Shown: positions 1 to 12,410 of the stretch, piece by piece
How positions within the stretch are numbered: the stretch's first letter is position 1
Layout: each line of letters opens with the position of its first letter
Source of the DNA: Corbicula japonica
Taxonomy: Eukaryota > Mollusca > Bivalvia > Venerida > Cyrenidae
Assembly (NCBI GenBank): GCA_038501625.1
Contig: JAZAYU010000180.1
Location: 515,501-579,500, forward strand
Direction of reading: 5' to 3'
DNA: 64,000 nucleotides
Notes under the pieces: model-generated
The model's input: only the letters and a program-made list of their open reading frames with translations
Told to the model about the DNA's origin: nothing
The model's database searches: none
Position numbers and translations under genes: made by a program

Positions 1-339
1 TTATCTGTTTATGTTAATGCTTGTAAAGAGAGCCATATTGAGAATTAGGTTATTGCTACATGTAAATATGTCGCCCTCTTTTCTTACTTACCTATTATTT
101 ACTGAGACATGTACTAGTCTGCTCTATTTGCAGAACAGAACGAGCTGAACATGCGCAGGGTTGGTCAAGTTTCGTTTTCCATAATAATAAAATATGACGA
201 ATGACAAAGTGGAAACGCCCTGGTCAACCATTTCACGCACTGAAGCGCGAAAATCAATTTGCGCGAATATGTCTGCAGGATTATGAAATTATATATCAGA
301 AATTAAACTAAAACTTTTAATTTTTAATAGCAGCTCTGC

Positions 340-840
340 GTTGTAATAGATGAAAAGGAAACTTTGAAAGCCACCGAACACGACAAATATGAAAGAGTGA
401 AACTGAATATTTACACCAATTTATAGTACGAATTTGTTCCATCCCATACGATGATATGCATATGGCGGTAAACATGGAACCTTTAAGGCGGTATTTTCAG
501 AGTAAAACCATTCCATGTTCAGCGGCGAATTGTCCCCAGATAAAACAATGAATTTGCCCTAAACTAGAAAACAATGGGCAGAACTAAAAAAATAATATAA
601 TTTGTCAGGGGATCTGAGAATATAAATCCTGAATATCACAGACAACGCCAAAGGCAAATTTAAAAAGCAGGAAGTTTATTCTTGGGGTGATCGAACAATT
701 TCTGAATCTATATTGATTGAGATTTTGAAACCACCCATCTATGAACTCGCCTAAATAAATTTTAAACAAAAGTAATTTTAGAAGAACTATTAACATAGTA
801 CATAAGTATAGTGCTCAACGATCTTCAAAGGACGTAACTG
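340..840 (+). mobile_element. X-family interspersed element, copy 1
   Basis: This stretch matches, with mismatches and small gaps, segments near 30715-31290 and, in reverse complement, 62868-63843. Shared landmarks are the 'CCACCGAACACGACAAATAT' block near 375, 'ATATGCATATGGCGGT' near 455, 'CACAGACAACGCCAAAGGCA' near 637 and 'TTGAAACCACCCATCTATGA' near 725. No coding capacity is seen. A further block, 835-970 (tail plus a second 'AAAGCCACCGAACACGACA'), belongs to the same family. It is non-autonomous and of unknown class. Confidence 0.7.
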
Positions 841-1025
841 ATAACAGCACTGATTGAATGTACGGGTAGACTTTTTACAGCCGCCACACTGCATTAACAA
901 CGCTACTGTGATATTGGAATTGATGAAAAGAGAGCGTTGAAAGCCACCGAACACGACACATATAAAAGCGCAACTCATGATTTCGATCAAGTTCTCACTA
1001 GGCCACGCAGCTTTCATGTTCCCAC

Positions 1026-1173
1026 GGCCCAAGTTTATAAAGCTGAGTTTGGAAACCAGTCTCAAATCTCAAGCATCTGATTGGCTGAAATGGCGACTGG
1101 TCGCCATTTCAGCCAATCAGATGCTTGAGATTCGAGACTGGTTTCCATGCTCAGTTTTATAACCTTGGACACT
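1026..1173. mobile_element. FB-family palindromic foldback MITE
   Basis: A near-perfect inverted repeat of about 148 bp. The left arm reads from 'AAGTTTATAAAGCTGAG' to the centre at 'TGGCGACTGGTCGCCA'. The right arm mirrors it back to 'CTCAGTTTTATAACCTTGG'. There is essentially no loop and no ORF. The same palindrome recurs at least ten more times in the window, whole or partial. Confidence 0.9.
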
Positions 1174-1499
1174 GGCTAAGCGTATTTGATCGACTCCCTC
1201 GGTGTGAATAGCGTTAAGGTTATTGCGGAAATAATTCGGCATCTAGTTTCTATATATGTATATATCTAACAGTGAATTACATAGGTTCGGAAGAGGTCCA
1301 ATGAGGTATTTGTAATTATCTAGTAGGCTTTGGATTGTCTTTCAAATAGTAAGTTCTAGGACTAGGGGTCATTTATTCTTTAGACTAAACACGGCGCATG
1401 CATATAGCAACCATTTTATAAAATGTATTTGAGCGACGCATTTATAAACATTTAACCATAGATACTAAATTTTAAACATGGCAATCAAGACACAAGAAA

Positions 1500-1990
<491 letters not shown>

Positions 1991-2460
1991 ACCAACCAGT
2001 TTCTTTTTAACGTTCCACGCCTTGAGTGTCAACAATTGATCATCCCTTACATTAATCTGTATATCCAATTATACCGTGACTATTTAAGCATCTTAAATCA
2101 CGTATCGTTAAGAGTTTGAAAAGAATATATTGATATGGAAATAAATCCTTAACCGAAATCACGGAACACGATGGGAGGTGGACGCGATCATTGATCAGAG
2201 CATTAGTGCAAAACAGTTGTATAATCTTCTATTTTCGCAACAGGATACAATGATTTTGCATCTCAGTATATACAGTACGTGAACATTTACATGTATGAGG
2301 AGTAATTTTATGCCCCCGATAACTTGAAGGCAATATTTTTGTTAAATTAAATTTTTTTATATAGAACATGTACATTGAATTTAACTTTTGGAGGTGTTTT
2401 ATGAATGACTAAGATCGTACAGCAGTTTGTTCTTACACGGTACATCTAGAATCAGGAATA

Positions 2461-5400
2461 ATGACTCGTTGTTGTGTTTTTCAAATGTTTCGGTGTGCGA
2501 AAAATAAGGTGTGGAACGTTGTACGTTGCTGTAGCCGGTATTCCTTACAGGCAGGTAAGTGAAAACCACTTAACTACTGAAATTGTTAACATACAATTCT
2601 ATATTATTGATACTGATATCTTTTAAAAGTTGATTTTACATACCTAGAACATAGATTGCAGTCATAATATAGTCAAGTTGATAGACTGGTTGGAGTTAAT
2701 TAATCAAGACAACTTGTGCACGCTTTTGCGCATGAGAACCTGTTGGGACAAGTGTTTTATTGGTTCACCATAGAACCTGGTTTACCCCCCCCCCCCCCCC
2801 CCCTTAGCTATTGTTTTGCAACTCACCGTTCAAAGGCGGTAAACCACCAGATTCTCATTTTCGTTAATTGTTTGTGGCGCCTATTTTAGGATTAATCATT
2901 TTATAACCATGCTCTCTTTTTCTCTATTACTTTTGGCTTTGTGGAGAGGCTGTGTCCTCTCGTTGTGGCCATTCCGGATACGAATATTTCACTTTTTGGG
3001 GAAAACTGCACCTCAGCAAATTAGTAACCACGAATTTAGCTTTATTTTTAAGCCCATACTTCCTTCAGATCACACACGTCTTGAGCTTTATATCAAATCA
3101 TTCAGTAATATATTTTATTTTATGCTTTTCAGTGAATTATAGAATTTTGCCGGAGAAATAAAAGTGGTATTTCACTGTTTTCAAACAGTGGAATATCATT
3201 TTTACTTCCATATTTTTTCACGTTGGTAACCAAACTTGGATAACTTTCTGAATAAGAAAGTTTTCAAAACGGGCTCAAGTTAGGGTATATGACGTCATGA
3301 CGACACGTCATAAACAAAGTTTGTGGTGCAATTTCATAAAATATTTCTGTCAATTCGCATAAATTGTGGACTAAAAGCATAAAAAAATGTTTTTACCAGT
3401 GAAAGATAAAAATATATTTCACTTGTGAACTCCGGAATTGTATTTTCACGAGTGGCGAAGCTTACTAAGTGAAATATATTTCCATATTACACTAGTAAAA
3501 ACAAATATCGTCTATTTGTTTATATTTCAGCAATATGGGCGGTCGTGTTGATGATGCTGGTAGCAACAATAACTATCAACTCCTCATTGCAGAACAAGGA
3601 ACAAGAAATCTTAAAGGAAATTGAACAGGTTTATACTTTCCCTCTAACTGTCTAACGTTTTTGGATGTCGGTTTTTTAAATTATTACAAAACTATTTTTA
3701 ATTTGTTTTTTTTTTAAATGATTCTTGATATGCAGTCCTCTGAAAGCTTTATTACGAACTAACTACAGCTCTAAATAAAAATCGCATATATGGGTCACGT
3801 CAAGGGAAAAGATACCTTCGGTCATTTTTAATGATTCGTTTTTAATTTTTACTAAATTTAGAAAGAACTTACAACAATAAATCATTTTCTTATTACTAAA
3901 TTTTGTTAGACATTTTGACAATACAATTTTTACCGCAAACTGCATAATAAATAATATCGTCTGCTGAAATTTATGACGTCATTTCAATGATTGACGTCAA
4001 CTGTCCGAAGGTACCTTTTCCCGTGACGCGCCCCATATTATAAATACATATAAACTGAGACACAATTCAAAATGCACATAGATATTGTATGGTCAGAACA
4101 GTAAAGATAATGGCTTGATCTTAACCTTCCACCAAGTTCTATTTACATCCAAACATAGAAACTAAGCAACACAGAACATCAATACCTACATGAGTAATAT
4201 GCTAATGACAATTAGTGTGTGTTTTTTTTAAACGAACATTCAACTACGAAGACAAAAATCAACATGTTTATCTTTTTTTCAATAATTTTCACACATCATC
4301 TTTTATCTTTTCAAGGTTTAACACAACAAAAGTTTTACAATATATTTAAATTTGAATAAATGTTTGAGACATGGTATACATTTGTTAGACAAAAGTACCT
4401 CGCATATTGATTTCAGTACCATATTATTTTGATATTTTTTAATCGATGGAAATGCAATGACTACTAAACACTCCCCTGAACTCACAAAATAATGAGGTCG
4501 AGTTCAAAACATAAACACACTTGTCAATAACAACAATGCATCTAACGCCACGTAACGAGGTAATAAAGGTACAGGCCAATATAAAAACGAACAAAAGCAC
4601 TACAAATAACCTTTCACTTTCGAAATTCATTATAAGCGATTTATGGATCGTCGCTATGTCACTGAACAAAAGAGCAAATAAATGTACACATTACATTTTA
4701 TATAACATTTTATGAGCAGAATAACTAACTGAACATTAAAATTAATGTTTATGTTCAAAAAAGAAATTATTTTGAAATTAAAAAAAAACGTTTATAAAAA
4801 AACTTGTTTTCTTTTTGTTGATGGGTTACCCTCATAGAGACGGTGTAATAGGAGATAAAATTTAACTTGTAAAAGATGAAATTATTTATTGTACAAAAAC
4901 AAGTATTCGATAGAGTTATATTTATTCATCTTTTGAGATTGACACAAGTTTGTTAATACTGATATTGTTTGAATTTTTTTAAGCCACTGCATTTTTTTAC
5001 AACAATTTTCCAACATAAATTTTCATATTTATGCACGTCTGATATTTTTATAAGTTTGAGTTGCTACATATTTTTGGTCTAATATTTAATGTTAAAGCTG
5101 GTAATGTTGTTGACAATCTTTTAAAGTTTCGAAGAAGGCGTTCACGTGAGTGGCAAGGGGAATCATCGTGATTTGAGCATAGATTAGATGGCTGATGAAC
5201 CCCTTGAAATGATGACATGCGGAACAAGCGCACCTGGGCCCAAGATCACAAAGCTAAATCTGGAGATCAGTCTCAAATCTCAAGGATCTGATTGGCTGAA
5301 ATGGCGACCAGTCGCCTTTTCAGCCAATCAGATCCTTGAGATTTGAGACTGATCTCAAATCTTAGATTTATGATCTTGAACTGAAGGGCTGAAGATTATA

Positions 5401-7630
5401 AAGCTGAGGTTTGAAATTAGTCTCAAATCTCAAGCATCTGATTGGCTTAAATGGCGATTGGTCTCCATTTCAGCTAATCAGGTGCTTGAGATTTGAGACT
5501 GGTTTATATGCTCAGTTGTATAACCTTGGACACAGGGCTAAGATTATAAAACAGAGATTTGAAACCAGTGTCAAATCTCACGCACTGATTGGTTGAAATG
5601 GAGAACAATCGCCGTTTTTGCTTGAGATTTGAGACTGGTTTCCATTCACAGTTTTTAATCTTGGGACCAGGACCAGCCTAGTAATTTTTTTTAACGCACA
5701 AAGTTTGACAGGTTTTCGATCGAGAGACATATATGATACCATTTTGTTTTTAAGATAGAACAATTGCATGATAGTTTTTTTCTTATTATCAACATCATTT
5801 GACGTACGAAAACAACTTTAAGTCTTATAGCAAGCAAAATACACAAGCTGCTCTAATGATTAATTCACTTTTCTGTATACCAATGCTTGGTTATTCAGGC
5901 GGCTGATGTTTAGTCAGTAACAAACTTAATTCCGACTAGGAATGTATACGTTATCATTAACTTGGGCTGCGCCTGACCTTTTAATTTTTAAACAAGCCTC
6001 TAAAAGCAATGACCTTTACTATATTTTGTTATTGCGTTTTCGCTTGAAGCGGCGCTGCATTAAGGCATAGAATCTAGTGAGTGCGATATAACGCTGTTTT
6101 TCTTGTGCAAAAAACATTATTCAATACAATTATATTTACCTTTTTGAGTTTTGATAGAAGTTTGTTTAAATATTAATAATTAGTAATAGTACTTTGTAAA
6201 ATAAATCTCGTTACAATTTTGCCGTTCGCTGGCATATGCCTACCATCGTTTTGGATATCTACGCGTATAAATAGTATTGTTTACCTGTGTAAAATGAATA
6301 AAGAGTATTGTTTACCTGTGTAAAAATGAATTGTGCTCAACTAAGAGCTACGAGGCGTGACCAGTAATATGCACATATGCATTTCCATTCCGTGAGTATG
6401 CTTAACCACATATTACCGGCAACACTATGTGTCATGTTTCGTTTCCATATATTTCAGACGAAGATGAAGATGAGCAAGCAGGTTGTCCAGCCAGAACCAC
6501 AAAAACAGTTCAATCCGTTTGATGTACCAAAGAGTTTAGAAAAAATCAAAATCGAGGATCTCCCGGTACAACCGCCTAAAAAGAAAATTGTAGTTAATAA
6601 AGCAGCTGATATTAAAGCTAAAACCAAAGATATTCCTCTTAGTACTAAAACATATTTGATTAACTGGTATAACCCACCCCCTTATTTGAAGAATAAACCA
6701 GATGCTTTGCATTGTGGTTTTGAAAAGTGCAAATATAAAAATTGCAAATTGTCATTAGAAAGAAATGATAGAGAGAAAAGCGACGCCGTTTTATTTGATG
6801 GTCGCTGGGTTTTTGAAAAAGTTGGATTTAAAAGACCACAAGGCCAAATCTGGATATTTGCCGCACACGAGGCCCCGGTTGTGTACGAAGAGCTGGGCTC
6901 CTGGTGGAAACAACCACAATGGAGATACGGTTTTAACTGGACAATGACGTATGATAAAGACAACACGGATATTTTCTTACCTTACGGAGAGTTACGGAAA
7001 CACACGAAAGTCGTTAACCGAGATTTTAAAGCAATCGCCAAGCAAAAGACGCAGGGTGCTTTAATGATTAATTCACATTGTCCAACACTTTCGAATAGAG
7101 AAGTGTTCGTTCAAAAACTCAGTCAGTTTATACCTGTCGATGTTCTGGGCAAATGTGGGAAACCGTGGAACTGCGGGACACACTACGTACATGACGAATG
7201 TTTCAATCTTCTTAACACGACCTACAAGTTTTTCTTGGCATTCGAAAACGCATTGTGTCACCAATATTTTTCCGAGAAAATATTTGAAAATTTTAATTAT
7301 GACATTATAAACATTGTACGTGGAGGAAGCTTCAAGGAAGGTCAGGCACAGTTTCCCAAAGGGACTGTTATTTCAACAGATGACTTTCTTTCTATAGAAG
7401 GTCTAGGTAAATTTCTTGGAAAACTGTCGTGGTCATTAAACGATTATGCGGAGATGTTAAAAACCAAAAGTCAATATTATTCACCCGGTTACACTGCAGT
7501 TTATCAACGGGCAATGTGTGATTTATGCGAAAGAATGAATTACCAGTATAGGTATGCGAAACGGATTAAAGACATTGTTGACTGGGCATATGGAAAGGAT
7601 CCCTGCAGAAATGCGACTGATTTAAATTAA
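2461..7630 (+). CDS. Alpha-1,3-fucosyltransferase (GT10 family), three exons
   Basis: Spliced CDS 2461-2554, 3531-3628 and 6458-7630, about 454 residues. GT10 enzymes transfer fucose from GDP-fucose to N-acetylglucosamine-containing glycans in the Golgi lumen. Exon 1 starts at ATG 2461, encodes a 31-residue Cys/Arg-rich cytosolic tail and ends in a strong donor (GCAG|GTAAGT). Exon 2 follows TATATTTCAG and encodes the signal anchor IWAVVLMMLVATITI (residues 33-47). Exon 3 follows ATATATTTCAG and holds a Lys/Pro-rich stem and the catalytic domain. The GT10 signatures are FNWTMTYDKDNTDIFLPYG (about residue 223) and KFFLAFENALCHQYFSEKIF (about 321), the donor-binding loop region. Phases match at both junctions (G|CA, then phase 0). 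Exons 1 and 2 are my inference from splice signals; the catalytic exon is certain. Length suits the family. An alternative in-frame ATG at 6377 lies in the intron and is rejected. Confidence 0.85.
2725..2992 (-). mobile_element. A-family element in fucosyltransferase intron 1
   Basis: Reverse-orientation copy of family A. It runs from an 'AACCTGGTTTA' block through 'TTAATTGTTTGTGG' and 'GAGGCTGTGTCCTC' to the terminal 'TGGCCATTCC.GATACG.ATATTTCAC' (mirror of the forward start GTGAAATATGCATATCAGG). It contains a 19-bp C run at 2785-2803. It lies wholly inside intron 1. Confidence 0.75.
3785..4037. mobile_element. C-family MITE in fucosyltransferase intron 2
   Basis: About 255 bp with terminal inverted repeats of roughly 50 bp. 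The left end is ATATGGGTCACGTCAAGGGA and the right end is CCCGTGACGCGCCCCATAT. The right inner arm carries ATGACGTCAT and TGACGTCA, perfect CRE-type octamers. There is no ORF. It is the same family as copies at 7634, 22276, 29611 and 48893 and a remnant near 16150. Confidence 0.88.
4040..5230. other. Intron 2 sequence without recognisable feature
   Basis: AT-rich intron sequence between the C-family MITE and the FB cluster. No open frame with splice signals or family resemblance was seen; short reading frames here have no coding character. Confidence 0.6.
5236..5668. mobile_element. Three FB palindromes in tandem
   Basis: Three back-to-back copies of the FB foldback: about 5236-5383, 5385-5533 and 5535-5668. 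Each starts near a 'GGGCTGAAGATTATAAAGC'-like arm, turns around at a 'CATTTCAGCCAATCAG' core and returns to a '..TTATAACCTTGG' arm. The copies differ by several percent and the third has lost part of its centre, so this is not a simple recent triplication. It lies in intron 2 of the fucosyltransferase. Confidence 0.85.
6225..6375 (-). mobile_element. X-family fragment next to exon 3
   Basis: Matches the internal part of family X seen near 63640-63740: 'ATATGCCTACCATCGTTT', a 'TTGTGCTCAAC' block and 'GGCGTG.CCAGTAATA'. It holds a short local duplication of 'AGTATTGTTTACCTGTGTAAA'-like sequence at about 6270-6325. It ends about 80 bp before the splice acceptor of the catalytic exon. Confidence 0.65.
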
Positions 7631-7633
7631 TCG

Positions 7634-7893
7634 CATATGGGGCGCGTCACGGGAAAAGATACCTTCGGACAGTTGACGTCAATCTTTGAAATGACGTCAT
7701 AAATTTGAACAGACGAATTTATTTATTATGCATTTCGCGGTAAAATACCATTTTATTGTCAAAATGTGTAACAAAATTACATTTTAGTTATAAGAAATTG
7801 ATTTGTTGTTTTAAATTCTTTTTTACATTTCGTAAAATCTAAAATATCACTTAAAATGACCGAAGGTACCTTTTCCCGTGACGTGCCCCATAT
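7634..7893. mobile_element. C-family MITE directly after the fucosyltransferase stop codon
   Basis: Complete C-family copy starting 3 bp after the TAA at 7628-7630. The left end is CATATGGGGCGCGTCACGGG and the right end CCCGTGACGTGCCCCATAT. The left inner arm carries TTGACGTCA and ATGACGTCAT. It must be part of the 3' UTR of the gene. Confidence 0.9.
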
Positions 7894-7895
7894 AT

Positions 7896-8106
7896 GGATG
7901 ACCTTTTACTTTCACCGGTTTAAGATGCCGAGTGAGCACTGGAAAAGATGGATGACATTTTAATTGTACCGGGTTAAGATGCCGAGTGAGCACTTTAATA
8001 GATGGATGCTCTTTTACTTTTAACGGTTTAAGATACCGAGTGAGCACTTTAAATAATAGATGGATGTTATTTTACTTTTACCGGTTTAAAATACCGAGAG
8101 AGCACC
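7896..8106 (+). repeat. Tandem repeat, about 54-bp unit, four copies
   Basis: Four units sharing 'GATGGATG..TTTTACTTTTACCGGTTTAAGATGCCGAGTGAGCAC'-type sequence. The CCGAG landmark recurs at about 7928, 7982, 8035 and 8094 (spacing 54, 54, 58). It abuts the MITE at 7634-7893. Confidence 0.85.
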
Positions 8107-8109
8107 GGA

Positions 8110-10790
8110 ATTCGTATTTGCATGATTGGCATAGTTATAGATCATAAATGAAGTGTAATAATGATATGGACATTCGATGTAATAACTGTTAAATAAATTA
8201 CAATCTCCTTTTCCACAATGTACCGGAGTTTAAGAGGTTATATACTCTGACATTCTCTAATTGTGAGAGATAAGGCTTGGCAGTCGTGTCATGATTTTTA
8301 TTCAATCCGTCATGTTTTCTGTAAAAAAATATCAGTAAAAAAAGGTGTCACCAATATTATTATAAAATTATTTATGCTTAAAAAGGAAAAATAAACAAAT
8401 GATGACTTTCAAACATAATTAGTTAATCATTTCCAAACAATATAATGTTCGTGTAGGCGAAAGTAATTTCCAGATTATCCCCGATAACCAACTGTTTTGC
8501 CGGACAATCACCTTAGGTTTTCCAATCGAGCTCGCCGTAGGATGCGTGACAAGTACCATGTTAGAATCGTGTAAACTTCATAATGACGTTTACACAATAA
8601 TGTCATCAATGTAATTTCAAATATTAAATATTATGAAACTACTCATAATAACACGTACAATACGAAAAAACAGGGTGGACATCATGGACGGTGGCTTTTT
8701 GTAATGGTTTGCGGTAAACTATGGGGTTCTTTAATTGATAATGCCTGTAAAACCAATCCTATATGAGTTGACACGTTAAGAATATTGTAAAGATAACAAA
8801 ATTGACACATTTATTCTAAAGCCTCTTAAATTGCTTTTGTACAGAATACATAATTATATTCCTTGAAATAGATAACTTGTTATTTTGGCTAACTAAGTCT
8901 TGTCAGTCATTTTCTGCTGCCAAAATTTAAAAGATCAGTATTTGATAGAATCTTTAAAATCAACCTGACAAAATTGCATAACAGCCAATAAGAGAACATG
9001 TTAAAGCCTGTTTTCCTTTTCTTCGTGTCGCGTGAAAAATAAAAATTAATAAAAAAAACAGAATTTTATTAATGTTTTCTTTTACTTTAGTCTTTACTGT
9101 TTAGTTGGCCAAAGTTTAAGAATGGTTTAATTGACTGCAGAGGGAGTTTGCAGAAAAGCGGAAAATAGGCTTAAAGGTGCAAATACCAGAAGCGTGTTTT
9201 TAATCTTGATTATAATGATTGTTTCAAATTCGCCATAAATAAAACGTTATATTCATATGAAGCCATTCATATTGCATTCAGTTACTGCTGTTAGTAATTA
9301 CAAAACTGTTGTCTTTTGGGTGTAAATTGTACGTGTACATAATAACCAGTATAACTAACTTGTTGAAGGAATGGGTTGAAGATGGTTGTAGATGGTTTAA
9401 TTTAAATTTAAATTGTAAGAGTAAAAATAGTAAAGGATGTAATAAATTTTCGGCAAAAAGTCATGTCAAAGTCTTTTCGGCATTTCTAACATTGCTCAGA
9501 GCCATACAAAATCCAAGAAAGCAGCAATTTGAGCACATAAGTAGTTTTTTAATTGCTAAACAAGAAAATTTATCATCTTTCTGCTTTGGTTTTGCTTGAA
9601 ATTTGTAAAGATACGCACATGTAAAATTTAAAATGTTCTTCATATAGTATTGACAAATCAATTAACGTGTTACTTTTTGTAATTTGATGCAGCTTACATT
9701 TTGTTCACTGTCTGTTATTGGTTTCTATGTTCCGGAAACTATATTAGTCAATTAAATACACGTGTATGCGTGCTTTCTGAACAAAACTGTACAGCTTTTA
9801 AACATAAAGAGATAAAACTCACTTTTGGTTTGATAGATTTTTCAAAGCAAAGCCTGGTATTATACAGCAATACATAACTTTGTTTGAAAACGAATGTTTT
9901 ATGTATGAAATCGAATTTTATTCCTCAAATGAAACTGGTAATATGTATACAGTACAATCCATTAATAGCGTGATCAAGGCCATCTATGTCGAATCTTCAC
10001 AACTACCACGTCATGCGAGACAAACTTTGGTCTAGTCTGAGTTATTGTTATTTTACAGTGACATGGGTGGGTTTACACAATATCTTCAAACGAGCAATTT
10101 TTATTTGCCTGTATTACTGTATTTTAGTCAAAGTAGTCTATTTTTATGCTCCATCAATAATCCTGACTAATAGGATGGGAGTACTTCATACAACTTTCAT
10201 CTCTGCATGCACTTTTCATGTGTTTTTCTTTCTCAATGGCCATTTACGGCGTGTTTACAGCACCAGGAAAAGGCCATGGCGTTTCAAATCAAACGATTTT
10301 TGTGTTTAACCAATTACTGTTTACGAAGTGTCAATGATAAACTATAAAAGCAATCAGTTTCCAATAATTTGATCCTTAACCGTGAGCAATATTTATGTTA
10401 AAACAAATGTGTCCGATTTAAAGGGCGTGGCTGTTCCCCAGATTCGCGAACATTCACCGGACTCTGTTCTACGTAAAACTCGCATTTTAGTTTCTTTCAA
10501 CTGAGTCACTATGTGGCTGAAATGAATGAATAAGATTAATTTAATCTAATAAATATGCATGTATATCTCTTATCTTGTTGGTTCGCTTAGTACAAATATG
10601 TATGGGAGTAACCGTCACGCCGGAGTGGCAGTGTAACGGTCACACCCGCCTGGTTGTGAATGTTTTCTTTGGGCAGTAGCTACCGCTGTGTTACGGGGTC
10701 GATGACTCAAATGCCGATTTTTTACTCAATGAAATCGAAGTTTGTGAAAGTCAAATCAACTTTGTGGTTGTTTGTTGATCGTGACTTCTA
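8110..10790. other. Spacer without recognisable gene
   Basis: AT-rich sequence. Several short frames (for example 9309-9599 and 9986-10309) have no family resemblance, no coding composition and no convincing splice context. AATAAA motifs at about 8190 and 8386 could serve the fucosyltransferase transcript. Confidence 0.55.
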
Positions 10791-10807
10791 CTGATTAGGA
10801 CTGAGTG

Positions 10808-10863
10808 TTATAGAGCTGAGATTTGAGACTGGTTTTCATGCTCAGTTTCATAACCTTGGGCAC
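10808..10863. mobile_element. FB half-copy
   Basis: Only the right arm of the FB palindrome remains: 'GAGATTTGAGACTGGTTTTC' followed by 'CTCAGTTTCATAACCTTGGG'. Confidence 0.7.
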
Positions 10864-10869
10864 AGATAA

Positions 10870-12250
10870 TATTATAACACCCGAAACTGAGTTTATTTTC
10901 TAGCTCGGCTGTTACAAGTAATAAACACTTTTATTGAGTAAACCTATTTATTGCAATGTCATTTAGAGATTAGGTAGTTAAATGCGTAGCTTTATTTAAA
11001 ATAAAAAAAGTAAATCAAATTAAAATTTCAGACTTTAAAAGTCAGAAAACAAGATACGCTATGTTTCGAAGATCATTTAATTCATTTTTGTCGTTCGTGA
11101 AATTAAGTGGATTAAAAATAAGTCTGACCCATTTCAAAATTTGATCTTATGCTTAATTAATTTCTTTTATGCAGAGTTTGTCGAAACTGTAAGGAAACAC
11201 TTTCCATTCCTGTTATTACACAATCTCTCAATTAAAATTGATGAAGTGCGTTTGTTTTCGTTTGGTTAAACACAAATTACGGTTTTATTCGTTAGGTTAA
11301 GCACACATTAAGATATAATCATCACCGCTGGCAAAGATTCGGTTTGTACTTTCCAACTCCGTCGTCATGGTTACATGAAGGTATCCTGATAAAATGTTTA
11401 CAATGTGACAACGCTAATGTCAAGTATCTTATTGTAAATATATTTCTGAAACCAGGACAGTACGCGGACAACAAATTAGCACTGCAACATGCACACAAAA
11501 CGAATACAGTTTTCGAAAGCACGCACGTTTAAAATCGCGTTTAGTGTGAGAACATATATTCACACAAAACCTTTAATGATAACATGTGTTATTTTATGTA
11601 GTTTATTCGTATTTTATTATTATATAGACAGATTTTCATTTATTATTAACTATGATAACATTATTCTGCAGTGAGAGGGCCGTCAGAATACATCATTTCA
11701 TTCTTTTAACTTTTATTTACATACGCAAAAGTCCCACTAGATGCGAGAAACATCAGCATTATATACAAGATTAAACATAATATATTACAAAATAATCATT
11801 ATTACAGAAGACGGCATAAACACATACTTATAAATATATAGAAAACATGATAGATGTGAAGTTAACCATCAGTCAATCATTCAACCAACCAACCAATCAA
11901 TCATTCAATCAATCAATCAACCAACCGATCAATTAATCAATCAATCCATTAATCATTCGCTTAATCAATTAATCAAACATACGTACAAAAATAAAAAGTA
12001 AAAACACAATCAAACAATCAATTCAAACATTCAATTAATCAATCAATCAATCAATTTATCTATCATAAGTCAATCAGTTCCCATCCCTCTAGTTCTTCCT
12101 TACTCGAAACGAGGGAATTAGGGATGCAAACTAATTGTTGTTAAAGTTCACATTGTGATATGCTTTATAAGTTGTACGTTGTTTTTGGGGAGATGGCGTG
12201 GTGCTCTTTGAGGCGTGCACCAAACTGTGTGCCGCGGCTGTTGGTTATAT
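10870..12250. repeat. Spacer with a CAAT/AATC-rich simple repeat (11868-12065)
   Basis: The stretch 11868-12065 is a degenerate tetranucleotide array (AATC/CAAC/CATT register) broken by short unique pieces. The rest of the interval shows no gene. Confidence 0.8.
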
Positions 12251-12269
12251 AAACATTGTTTCTAATTTT

Positions 12270-12410
12270 AGAAAAAGGTAAACCATGCATACCGGGAAAA
12301 GCAACATGCAGAAAACACTGCCTTCACACACAGCTAAAACGTAGAGAGGAAAAGAGAGCATATGATATTGCCTCTACCTGGGAGCGAACCCGCACCGTCA
12401 AGCCAAGCGT
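12270..12410 (+). mobile_element. A-family fragment joined to tRNA-SINE fragment
   Basis: 12270-12365 matches the first 90 bp of family A ('CAGAAAACACTGCC..CACACA', then 'GTAGAGAGGAAAAGAGAGCAT'). It runs straight into 'CTACCTGGGAGCGAACCCGC', which is the B-box side of the tRNA-derived SINE also seen at 31821 and 32075 (SINE on the minus strand). Confidence 0.65.

Noticed and set aside
6377..6457. First 27 codons of the long fucosyltransferase frame as its N-terminus
   Set aside because: They precede a clean splice acceptor, contain no membrane anchor, and phase-matched upstream exons give the expected architecture.
9986..10309. 107-codon plus-strand frame
   Set aside because: No family resemblance, no splice or start context, composition like the surrounding spacer.
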